From the NCBI GenBank assembly GCA_030833185.1, contig JAURHQ010000013.1, positions 1-38,630 on the forward strand: a stretch of DNA of 38,630 nucleotides. Direction: 5' to 3'. Made by a program: the position numbers and the translations under genes. The notes beneath the pieces were generated by a model that was given only the letters and a program-made list of their open reading frames with translations, was not told the DNA's origin and ran no database searches. Shown piece by piece: positions 32,301 to 38,630 of this stretch (positions are counted from its first letter, which is position 1; every line of letters starts with the position of its first letter). The DNA comes from Gammaproteobacteria bacterium. GTDB lineage: Bacteria > Pseudomonadota > Gammaproteobacteria > Ga0077536.

Positions 32301-33176
32301 CTAGATCCAGTAGACGAAGATAAACAGCCCAATCCAGACCACGTCAACGAAGTGCCAGTACCACGCGACGGCCTCGAAGGCGAAGTGGTGCTCGGGCTTG
32401 AAATGGCCCTTCATTGAGCGGAACAAGATGACCGCGAGCATGATGGTGCCCATCGTGACGTGGAACCCGTGGAAACCGGTAAGCAGGAAGAAGGTCGCAC
32501 CGTAGATGCCGGAGTTCAGTGTGAGCCCCAGGTCGGTGTAGGCGTGATGGTATTCCTCGGCCTGCAGGTATACGAAGAAGGCACCGAGCGCGACGGTAAG
32601 CGCCAATCCTAGAATCAGGTGCCCACGTTTGTTGGCTTTCAAGCCCCAGTGGGCCCAAGTCACGGTGGCGCCGGACGTCAGCAGGATCGCGGTGTTCACC
32701 GCCGGCACACCCCACGCCGGGACAACGTCTTTTGCTATTTGGAATCCATAGTCCTGTGGAAGCTTCAACAACGGCCAGTCAGCCAGGAACTGTGGCCAAA
32801 GAAACTGATGCGTGGCCGCCTTGGCACCAGCGCCAGAAAGCCATTCGACCGAGAGTACTCGGGAGTAGAACAGCGCACCGAAGAACGCCGCAAAAAACAT
32901 CACCTCGGAGAAGATGAACCACATCATGCCCATGCGGAAGCTAACGTCTTCCCAGTTGCCGTAGCGGCCGCCTTCGCTCTCGCGAATGACATCGCCGAAC
33001 CAGCCAAAAAGCACGATTACCAGCCCCAAAAAACCGGCACCGAGCGTCATGGGGCCTGAAGCATGGTGGTTCAGCAACAGCGCTCCGCCATAGAACATGA
33101 CGAAGATGGAGATGGTTGCCAGAATCGGCCACCGACTGGATTCGGGGACGTAGTAGTGCGCGTGCGCGTTAGCCAT
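32301..33176 (-). CDS. ctaE: Cytochrome c oxidase subunit III
   Basis: A 291-residue membrane protein with the seven-helix pattern of subunit III. Conserved parts are YYVPESSRWPI, RMGMMWFIFSEVMFFAAFFGALFYSR (split across helix III), LQAEEYHHAYTDLGLTLNSGIYGATFFLLTGFHGFHV and HFAFEAVAWYWHFVDVVWIGLF. It stabilises the oxidase core. It is the last gene of the ctaC-ctaD-small ORF-ctaG-ctaE operon, 53 bases after ctaG and just before a strong terminator. Confidence 0.97.
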   Translation of the reverse strand: MANAHAHYYVPESSRWPILATISIFVMFYGGALLLNHHASGPMTLGAGFLGLVIVLFGWFGDVIRESEGGRYGNWEDVSFRMGMMWFIFSEVMFFAAFFGALFYSRVLSVEWLSGAGAKAATHQFLWPQFLADWPLLKLPQDYGFQIAKDVVPAWGVPAVNTAILLTSGATVTWAHWGLKANKRGHLILGLALTVALGAFFVYLQAEEYHHAYTDLGLTLNSGIYGATFFLLTGFHGFHVTMGTIMLAVILFRSMKGHFKPEHHFAFEAVAWYWHFVDVVWIGLFIFVYWI

Positions 33177-33229
33177 TTCAGTTCTCTCAGTTCAACTTAT
33201 TTTCTTGGTTTTCCTACAGCGCCCGACAC

Positions 33230-33811
33230 TTAGGTGTTCGGTGCGCCCCCTGCTATGTTCGATTCCTGCTGGGCGGTCTGCGGCGCCTCGAAAAAGGTGT
33301 ACGACAGCGTCACACGATCGACGTCCTTAGGAAGCTTGGGGTCGATGATGAATCGCACCGGCACGGTCTTGGTTTCACCGGCAGCCAGCGGCTGCTGGGT
33401 GAAACAAAAGCACTCAGTCTTGCTGAAGTAGCGGGCGGCCGTTTGCGGCGCGACGCTGGGAATCGCCTGACCGATCATGTTGATGGTGGCGCGATTGGTC
33501 ATTTCAAAGGACACCAGCGTCACGACGCCCGGGTTGACCACCACTTTGGTCTGAAGCGGCCGAAAGTCCCACGGCAGGCCGGCGTTTACACCGGTCACAA
33601 ATTCCACCGTGATTTCGCGGGTCTTGTCGGGCAGCAGTTTGTCGGCCTGAGCTTGGGTCAACTGGCCTGTTTTACCGTTCAGTCCGGTGACTTCGCAGAA
33701 CACGTTATAGAGCGGAACCAGCGCATAGCCGAATGAGAACATCAGCGCTGTAACGCCCAGTAGCTGCACTACGAGGCGCCGGTTGGCCGATTGGGTCACA
33801 TTGCGTTGCAT
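33230..33811 (-). CDS. ctaG: CtaG/Cox11, CuB copper-insertion protein
   Basis: A 193-residue periplasm-facing copper chaperone that delivers copper to the CuB site of subunit I. There is one N-terminal transmembrane helix (LVVQLLGVTALMFSFGYALVPLY) followed by the conserved cysteine in YNVFCEVTGL. The copper-binding CFCF motif is in FSKTECFCFTQQPL. PWDFRPLQ and the C-terminal VTLSYTFFE also match. It starts at ATG 33811, 6 bases after the stop of the small ORF. Confidence 0.96.
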   Translation of the reverse strand: MQRNVTQSANRRLVVQLLGVTALMFSFGYALVPLYNVFCEVTGLNGKTGQLTQAQADKLLPDKTREITVEFVTGVNAGLPWDFRPLQTKVVVNPGVVTLVSFEMTNRATINMIGQAIPSVAPQTAARYFSKTECFCFTQQPLAAGETKTVPVRFIIDPKLPKDVDRVTLSYTFFEAPQTAQQESNIAGGAPNT

Positions 33812-33817
33812 AGTGCG

Positions 33818-33925
33818 CTACAGCTTGGTCATGAAAAAAGTGACGTAGGACGCGAGTGCCACCGCGGCGAGCAAGAGCGCCGTTTTCACGGCGCGCTTGC
33901 GTTGTAGGTCGGGGGACGGACTCAC
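33818..33925 (-). CDS. Small single-helix membrane protein (cytochrome oxidase small assembly protein-like)
   Basis: A 35-codon frame fills the gap between ctaD and ctaG: a basic N-terminus (SPSPDLQRKRAVKTA) followed by one hydrophobic helix (LLLAAVALASYVTFF) and MTKL. The start is GTG 33925, the first possible codon after an in-frame stop, 21 bases after ctaD; no clear ribosome-binding site is visible. Short one-helix proteins with a basic head are known at this place in pseudomonad and betaproteobacterial oxidase operons. The call rests on position, the positive-inside helix pattern and tight packing between neighbours. Confidence 0.65.
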   Translation of the reverse strand: MSPSPDLQRKRAVKTALLLAAVALASYVTFFMTKL

Positions 33926-33946
33926 GTCGTTTTGCGTTGCTTACGA

Positions 33947-35548
33947 CTAACGCATGCCGCCTTCGATGGTCGAGGCATCGGGCGGTTCCGAGAAGGTGTG
34001 GTAAGGGGCAGGCGATGGCACAGTCCATTCCAGACCGTGCGCGCCCTCCCAGACCTGCGCGGTTGCCTTCTCACCACCGCGGGCACACTTCACGATGCCC
34101 CACACGAACAGCAACTGGGAGGCGCCGAAAACGAAGCCGCCGATACTAGAGACCATGTTCCAGTCGGCAAACTGGACCGCATAGTCAGGAATGCGGCGCG
34201 GCATACCGGCGAGACCCAGGAAGTGCTGCGGGAAGAAAAGCACGTTGACAGAAATGGTGGACAGCCAGAAGTGCAACTTGCCCAATTTTTCGTCGTACAT
34301 ATGCCCCGTCCACTTCGGCAACCAGAAGTAGGTGCCGGCGATGAGCGCGTACACCGCGCCGGTGACGAGCACGTAGTGGAAGTGGGCGACCACGAAATAG
34401 GTGTCGTGGTACTGGAAGTCTACCGGCGTGACGCCAAGCATCAGCCCCGAGAAGCCACCAATGGTGAACAGGACCACAAACGCGATCGCGAACAGCATTG
34501 GGGTTTCGAAGGTCATCGAGCCCTGCCACATGGTGGCCACCCAGTTGAACACCTTGACCCCGGTGGGTACTGCGATGAGCACCGTCGCATACATGAAGAA
34601 CAATTCGCCGGCCAGCGGCATGCCGACCGTGAACATGTGGTGCGCCCACACGATGAACGACAGGAACGCGATGGACGCGGCGGCATACACCATCGAGCTG
34701 TAACCAAAGAGCGGCTTACGGGCGAAGGTGGGGATAATCGCAGAGGCGATGCCGAATGCGGGGAGGATCAGGATGTAAACCTCGGGGTGACCGAAGAACC
34801 AGAAAATGTGCTGAAACATGACCGGATCGCCGCCGCCGGCGGCGTTGAAGAACGACGTACCGAAGAATTTGTCGGTCAAAAGCATCGTCACCGCACCGGC
34901 AAGCACCGGAATGGAGGCAATCAGCAGAAACGCCGTGATGATCCAGGTCCACACGAACAGCGGGAGCTTCATCAGGGTCATGCCGGGGGCGCGCATGTTG
35001 AACACGGTGGCGATGATGTTGATCGCACCGGCGATTGAGGAAGCGCCCATGAAGTGCACGGCGAAAATCAGAAAGGGAAAGGCTTCGCCGGTTTGCAGCA
35101 CCAGCGGCGGATACATCGTCCAACCGCCGGCCGGCGCGCCACCTGGCATAAACAGCGTGCCGAGCAACAGGGTGAAGGCGAACGGGAGAATCCAGAAGCT
35201 CCAGTTGTTCAGCCGAGGCAGCGCCATGTCCGGGGCGCCGATCATCAGGGGCACCAACCAGTTAGCGAAGCCGGTCCAGGCTGGCATTACCGCGCCGAAA
35301 ATCATGACCAGCGCGTGCATGGTGGTCATGGAATTAAAGAACTGCGGGTTCACAAACTGAAGCCCGGGCTGGAACAGTTCCAGACGGATAATCATGGCCA
35401 TCGACCCGCCGATGAAGAACATGATTAAGGAGAACACGAGGTACATCGTGCCGATGTCCTTGTGGTTCGTCGTAGTCAGCCACCGGGTGATGCCGGTCGC
35501 GTGATGCGCCTCGTGGTGCGTATCGTGGTGGGTTGCAGCCTGGCTCAT
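33947..35548 (-). CDS. ctaD: Cytochrome c oxidase subunit I (aa3 type)
   Basis: The 533-residue catalytic subunit of a haem-copper oxidase that reduces oxygen to water and pumps protons. Haem and CuB ligands are visible: TMHALVMIF, GHPEVYILILP with the cross-linked His-Tyr pair, WAHHMFTVG and VVAHFHYVLVTG. The glutamate in GHPEVY and the VPTGVKVFNW segment mark the A1 class with D and K proton channels. About twelve helices are present. The N-terminus is rich in histidine (HHDTHHEAHHATG), which is unusual. It starts at ATG 35548, 51 bases after ctaC. Confidence 0.98.
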   Translation of the reverse strand: MSQAATHHDTHHEAHHATGITRWLTTTNHKDIGTMYLVFSLIMFFIGGSMAMIIRLELFQPGLQFVNPQFFNSMTTMHALVMIFGAVMPAWTGFANWLVPLMIGAPDMALPRLNNWSFWILPFAFTLLLGTLFMPGGAPAGGWTMYPPLVLQTGEAFPFLIFAVHFMGASSIAGAINIIATVFNMRAPGMTLMKLPLFVWTWIITAFLLIASIPVLAGAVTMLLTDKFFGTSFFNAAGGGDPVMFQHIFWFFGHPEVYILILPAFGIASAIIPTFARKPLFGYSSMVYAAASIAFLSFIVWAHHMFTVGMPLAGELFFMYATVLIAVPTGVKVFNWVATMWQGSMTFETPMLFAIAFVVLFTIGGFSGLMLGVTPVDFQYHDTYFVVAHFHYVLVTGAVYALIAGTYFWLPKWTGHMYDEKLGKLHFWLSTISVNVLFFPQHFLGLAGMPRRIPDYAVQFADWNMVSSIGGFVFGASQLLFVWGIVKCARGGEKATAQVWEGAHGLEWTVPSPAPYHTFSEPPDASTIEGGMR

Positions 35549-35599
35549 GCGCTAATCCTCAAACTGGTTTAGTCAGTAATGTCGTCTGGTCAGAAGGGC

Positions 35600-36463
35600 C
35601 TAGTTCGCTTGCGCGACGGCGGCGGTTGCAGGTTGTGCAAGCCCTGCCGTTTTTGCAGCCTGTTCTGCCTTCGTCTTTTCCACCCACACCTTGTACTCAG
35701 CTTCTGGCAGCGCGCGAACGACAACGGGCATAAACCCGTGGTCCTTGCCGCACAACTCGGCGCACTGTCCGCGATAAACGCCTGGCTCTTTGATAAGCGC
35801 CCAGGACTCATTGATGTAGCCCGGGATCGCGTCTCGCTTCCAACCCAGCGCAGGCACCCACCATGCGTGGATGACGTCCGAGGCGGTCGTCAGAAAACGG
35901 ATTTTTCGGCCAACGGGCAATACGAGTTCGTTGTCGACCTCGAGCAGATAGTTCTCAACCGACTTCGGGTCGATGCCGGAGTTCAGTTGGCGGGCCACAT
36001 CGCTGGTACGCGCCAGACCGCTGTACATGTGAATGCCTTCGCCGATGTAGTCATAGCGCCAGCGCCACTGATAGCCGGTGACTTTGATGGTCATGTCAGA
36101 TTTGCTGACGTCTTCCATCATCACCAAGGCCTTGGTGGCGGGAATTGCCATAACGACCAGAATAACCGCCGGTACCGCCGTCCACAGGAACTCGACGAGC
36201 GTGTTTTCGTGCCAATGCGCGGCGACCGCGCCTTTAGATTTCCGGAATTTGAGAATGGAGTAGAAGATGGCGCCGAACACGCCAATGCCGGTGACCACGC
36301 AGACCCATAGGATCATCATGTGGAGGTCGTAGACGGTCTCGCTGTAGGGCGTCACACCTCGGGTGAGATTGAGTTGGTCCCAGCCCGCCTCGGCGATTAG
36401 CGGCGTGAGAGCAAGTGCCGAGGCAAAAAGGCGGGCACTGCGGCGGATTCCTGAGGTGGTCAT
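35600..36463 (-). CDS. ctaC: Cytochrome c oxidase subunit II
   Basis: A protein of about 287 residues carrying the binuclear CuA centre that takes electrons from cytochrome c. A signal peptide (ARLFASALALTPLIAEA) is followed by two transmembrane helices (about residues 46-70 and 88-112). CuA ligands are in SDVIHAWWVPALGWK and GQCAELCGKDHGFMPV; the aromatic GYQWRWRYDY is intact. There is no fused cytochrome c domain. I prefer ATG 36463 because GAGGA at 36472-36476 lies 8 bases ahead. ATG 36478 (five codons longer) is possible, with AAGAG upstream of it. First gene of the oxidase operon. Confidence 0.95.
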   Translation of the reverse strand: MTTSGIRRSARLFASALALTPLIAEAGWDQLNLTRGVTPYSETVYDLHMMILWVCVVTGIGVFGAIFYSILKFRKSKGAVAAHWHENTLVEFLWTAVPAVILVVMAIPATKALVMMEDVSKSDMTIKVTGYQWRWRYDYIGEGIHMYSGLARTSDVARQLNSGIDPKSVENYLLEVDNELVLPVGRKIRFLTTASDVIHAWWVPALGWKRDAIPGYINESWALIKEPGVYRGQCAELCGKDHGFMPVVVRALPEAEYKVWVEKTKAEQAAKTAGLAQPATAAVAQAN

Positions 36464-36543
36464 TCTGTAATTCCTCATCGTCTCTTAAATGAATGCTGTC
36501 GGGGGCCGTCTGGCCGCTATCCGTCATTCGAGGTTTGGCGTTA

Positions 36544-36562
36544 GTTCGGATTTATCCCGAAC
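36544..36562. repeat. Inverted repeat upstream of ctaC
   Basis: GTTCGG (36544-36549), loop of 7 and CCGAAC (36557-36562) form a perfect 6-bp inverted repeat in the 112-base gap between the DUF2244 gene and ctaC. There is no T-tract, so it is unlikely to be an intrinsic terminator. It could be an operator for the oxidase operon, or chance. Confidence 0.35.
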
Positions 36563-36575
36563 CTGCCGCCGCATT

Positions 36576-37055
36576 CTAACGACTTTTCTTAAGTGCGTTA
36601 ATCAGGGCGTTCGCCAGAAATTGACGCTCGCCGTCCGTCAGGAAACTGCCAAGCTCCATGAACCGGCCGTGCGACCCGACGCGCAGGCTCGAGGGCTGCC
36701 AGCCGCGGCCGTCGGACAACTCGACGCGGGCCCAGGCGGGGTCTAGCTCGAGCCGTTCGGTGGCTGCCTTGCGGCCTCGCTCCAGAATCAGGGACTGGGG
36801 AGAAAGCGCTATGATTTCAACTCGTTGGCCCGTCAGCTGCACGTAGTAGAAGGCGGCCCAAAGCAAACCGACCTCAATACCCGCGAATGGCAATACCAGC
36901 GGGACGCCGAAGAAAAGAAACAGCGTGCCGCCGGCCAGTGGCACGGTCGAGATGATGTAGAGCCAGCGCTTGGCCTCCGCCCAGGTCAGCGACCGCGTCG
37001 GGCGCACAACCCAGATGTGGCGGTCGTTTTCTGGATCCGGGCGGGTTTCGATCAT
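36576..37055 (-). CDS. DUF2244 family membrane protein
   Basis: A 159-residue protein with the family start (RHIWVVRPTRSLTWAEAKRW), two adjoining helices (LYIISTVPLAGGTLFLFFGVPLVLPFAGIEVGLLWAAFYYV) and a soluble C-terminal domain containing SLILERGRKAATERLELDPAWARVEL. DUF2244 genes lie next to aa3 oxidase operons in many proteobacteria, but the function is unknown. It starts at ATG 37055, 12 bases after bioD. It may be transcribed from the bio genes into the oxidase operon. Confidence 0.9.
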   Translation of the reverse strand: MIETRPDPENDRHIWVVRPTRSLTWAEAKRWLYIISTVPLAGGTLFLFFGVPLVLPFAGIEVGLLWAAFYYVQLTGQRVEIIALSPQSLILERGRKAATERLELDPAWARVELSDGRGWQPSSLRVGSHGRFMELGSFLTDGERQFLANALINALKKSR

Positions 37056-37067
37056 TCAGATCACCTG

Positions 37068-37760
37068 TCAGGCCGGAAGGCGCGGGCGGGCCAATATGTT
37101 TGCGACGCGCGCGATAGGCTCGGGTATCGCTCGTTGTTCGTCGACCTGCCAGGGAACAATGCCGAAGCATGGTGCTTCGATGCGTTCAGCTAGCGCCTCG
37201 ACGGTTCCCTCCGCGTAGGGATATGCCGGATCTACGATGTTGGCGACCCATCCGATCAACCTCATGCCGTCGGCTTTTAGGGCGCGGGCGGTCAGCAGCG
37301 TGTGGTTCAGGGCCCCCAGCCGGATGCCCGCCACCAGCAGCACGGGTAACTGGAGGTGCGCCACCAGATCGCTTTGCATGCCGTCCGGACCAAATGGCAG
37401 ATCCCAGCCGCCAACGCCCTCGACCAGAAGGGTGTCGGTTTGAGATCTGGCCTCCTCGAACGCGGCCGCAATACGCGCAAACGAGATTGTTCGGCGCTCA
37501 ATGCTGGCAGCGAGATGGGGCGCTGTGGGCGCCCTGAACAGATAGGGGTTCAGCAGCGCTGGACGGAGCGCCACGTTGGCGCTGGCCGCCAGCCGGACGA
37601 CGTCTTCGTTAAGCTCATCATCACCGTGGCGCTCAACGCCGGCGGCGATCGGCTTCTGCGCGGCAGCGCGAAGCCCCTGCTCGCCAAGGGCACGAAGAAT
37701 CGCGCAGGTCGTCCAGGTCTTTCCTGCCCCGGTATCGGTGCCCGTGATGTAACAGTCCAT
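37068..37760 (-). CDS. bioD: BioD, dethiobiotin synthetase
   Basis: A 230-residue ATP-dependent enzyme that closes the ureido ring of dethiobiotin from diaminopelargonate and CO2. The P-loop is GTDTGAGKTW (7-16). AQKPIAAGVE carries the catalytic lysine region, and LLVEGVGGWDLPF is the conserved carboxylation-site segment (usually EGAGG). RLGALNHTLLTARAL also fits. The ATG at 37760 is 2 bases after the bioC stop, the usual bioC-bioD coupling. Confidence 0.95.
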   Translation of the reverse strand: MDCYITGTDTGAGKTWTTCAILRALGEQGLRAAAQKPIAAGVERHGDDELNEDVVRLAASANVALRPALLNPYLFRAPTAPHLAASIERRTISFARIAAAFEEARSQTDTLLVEGVGGWDLPFGPDGMQSDLVAHLQLPVLLVAGIRLGALNHTLLTARALKADGMRLIGWVANIVDPAYPYAEGTVEALAERIEAPCFGIVPWQVDEQRAIPEPIARVANILARPRLPA

Positions 37761-37762
37761 AG

Positions 37763-38614
37763 CTAGCGTCTGGTGAGTCGGTGCAGCGGGAAAACGCTTG
37801 AGCCATCTTGTGCCCGCGCATTTGGCGCCACCCAGCCGTGGCCAAACACCAGTTCGTAGTGCGCTGGCAGGAGGCCGTCACGGCGGAATGCCTCATAGGC
37901 GTCAATCACCGCGGCGAGGCGTGCTCGGCCGGAAAGATGGCGCGGTCGTTCGTCGTGAAGGTTAACCGCGCCGATGCCCTTTAGGTCCCGCATGAGGTCG
38001 ATTACGTTGGCATACGTGGCGGTAAGGTCTTCGCGCTCCAGGACCGGACTCGAAAAACCCGCTCGAATAAGCGCGTCACCTACTTCGTGCATATCGACAA
38101 AGCGATTCACGTGCGGCATCTGGTCAACCACCGCGTAGGCGGCTCGCAGCTCTTTCAGGGTATCCGGGCCAAGGGTGGAGAACAGCAGTAGTCCGCCCGG
38201 CTTGAGGACACGCCGGCATTCGCGAAAGGCGGGTTCAAGGTCGTCACACCACTGAAAAGCCAGGCTTGAAAGCACTAAATCGACCGAGGTGTCTGACAGC
38301 GGTAGGGCGCGAGCATCTGCGGCCGCGTAACGTTGGCGCGACCGCCAGCGGCGATGACGGCTCGCCTCGCGGAGCATGCCGGGGGCAGCGTCGAGCAATA
38401 GCACCGTAGCCTTGCGGTAACGGCGCTCGAGATCTCTAGCGCAGTAGCCGGTACCCGCGCCAAGGTCGAGGACAAGGCGGGGTTCCAGCTTCATCATCGC
38501 CAACCGGTCGAGCAGGCGGTCCGCTACTTCGCGTTGAATAACAGCGTGGTCGTCATAGGTTGGTGCGGCGGCGTCGAAGGAACGACGGATGAGGGCGGGG
38601 TCAATGCCGGTCAT
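37763..38614 (-). CDS. bioC: BioC, malonyl-ACP O-methyltransferase
   Basis: A 283-residue class I methyltransferase that methylates malonyl-ACP so the fatty-acid pathway can build pimelate for biotin. It begins with RRSFDAAAPTYDDHAVIQREVADRLL, the typical BioC start, followed by the SAM loop VLDLGAGTGYCARDL and SLAFQWCDDLEPAFRECRRVLKPGGLLLFSTLGPDTLKEL, the most diagnostic BioC stretch. It starts at ATG 38614. A TAA in another frame on the same strand (38618-38620) may be the end of the next upstream gene, perhaps bioH, but too little is visible to call it. Confidence 0.95.
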   Translation of the reverse strand: MTGIDPALIRRSFDAAAPTYDDHAVIQREVADRLLDRLAMMKLEPRLVLDLGAGTGYCARDLERRYRKATVLLLDAAPGMLREASRHRRWRSRQRYAAADARALPLSDTSVDLVLSSLAFQWCDDLEPAFRECRRVLKPGGLLLFSTLGPDTLKELRAAYAVVDQMPHVNRFVDMHEVGDALIRAGFSSPVLEREDLTATYANVIDLMRDLKGIGAVNLHDERPRHLSGRARLAAVIDAYEAFRRDGLLPAHYELVFGHGWVAPNARAQDGSSVFPLHRLTRR

Positions 38615-38630
38615 TGCTTAAGCCCCGCTG

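Noticed and set aside
32853-32860. GAGTACTC palindrome resembling the core of an SlmA binding site
   Set aside because: It lies in ctaE codons and lacks the outer GT/AC bases of the SlmA consensus; an 8-base palindrome by chance is likely.
33932-35038. Long open frame opposite ctaD, rich in His, Glu and Arg
   Set aside because: Its composition is simply the complement of membrane-helix codons in ctaD.
38618-38620. TAA stop of an upstream gene (perhaps bioH) before bioC
   Set aside because: Only about three codons would be visible, so neither the gene nor its identity can be supported.

Overview
This is a GC-rich stretch of bacterial chromosome made almost entirely of core genes. It most probably comes from a gammaproteobacterium outside the Enterobacterales. 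The gene orders resemble pseudomonads and other deep-branching gammaproteobacteria: pilU-pilT facing yggS/proC-yggT-yggU-metX-metW; an exonuclease III homologue facing pyrE; coaBC-algC-argB; mutM...ggt-ferredoxin-coaD-rsmD-M16-M16-ftsY...rpoH; and a ctaC-ctaD-ctaG-ctaE cytochrome oxidase operon next to SURF1-ctaA-ctaB. The genus cannot be fixed from the sequence alone. I see no insertion sequence, prophage, CRISPR array, tRNA or rRNA, and no stretch above about 140 bases without a gene.

Layout. 1-1387 (minus): twitching motors pilU (cut by the window edge) and pilT. 1531-5837 (plus): an in-frame YggS-ProC fusion, yggT, yggU, metX, metW. 5825-6613 (minus): exonuclease III, facing pyrE (6699-7340) and a DUF4124-like secreted or anchored coiled-coil protein. 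8039-13249 (minus): coaBC, a long membrane-anchored algC, argB and slmA, tightly overlapping. 13352-14525 (plus): radC, then rpmB-rpmG with a promoter and terminator. 14584-15777 (minus): fatty-acid desaturase. 15885-20846 (plus): a Gld-type ABC cassette overlapping mutM and an MFS transporter. 20827-26690 (minus): ggt, 2[4Fe-4S] ferredoxin, coaD, rsmD and two M16 peptidase-family genes. 26760-28637 (plus): ftsY and rpoH. 28672-37055 (minus, except one small plus-strand gene): genes for an aa3-type cytochrome c oxidase and its haem A and copper assembly factors, plus a DUF2244 gene. 37068-38614 (minus): bioD and bioC.

The genes describe an aerobic, piliated bacterium that makes methionine, proline, arginine, pyrimidines, biotin and CoA. 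The most notable signal is regulatory. A perfect CIRCE operator (TTAGCACTC-N9-GAGTGCTAA) lies just upstream of rpoH, the heat-shock sigma factor gene. A sigma-E-type promoter with the spacing of E. coli rpoH P3 overlaps it, its -10 falling inside the operator. This suggests that the HrcA repressor controls sigma-32 synthesis and that envelope stress feeds the same promoter. Other departures from expected order are the absence of ftsEX between ftsY and rpoH, of dut between coaBC and algC, and of a senC/SCO gene after ctaB; the yggS-proC fusion; a catalytically complete exonuclease III in the place where pseudomonads carry crc; and an unlisted 35-residue membrane protein gene between ctaD and ctaG.
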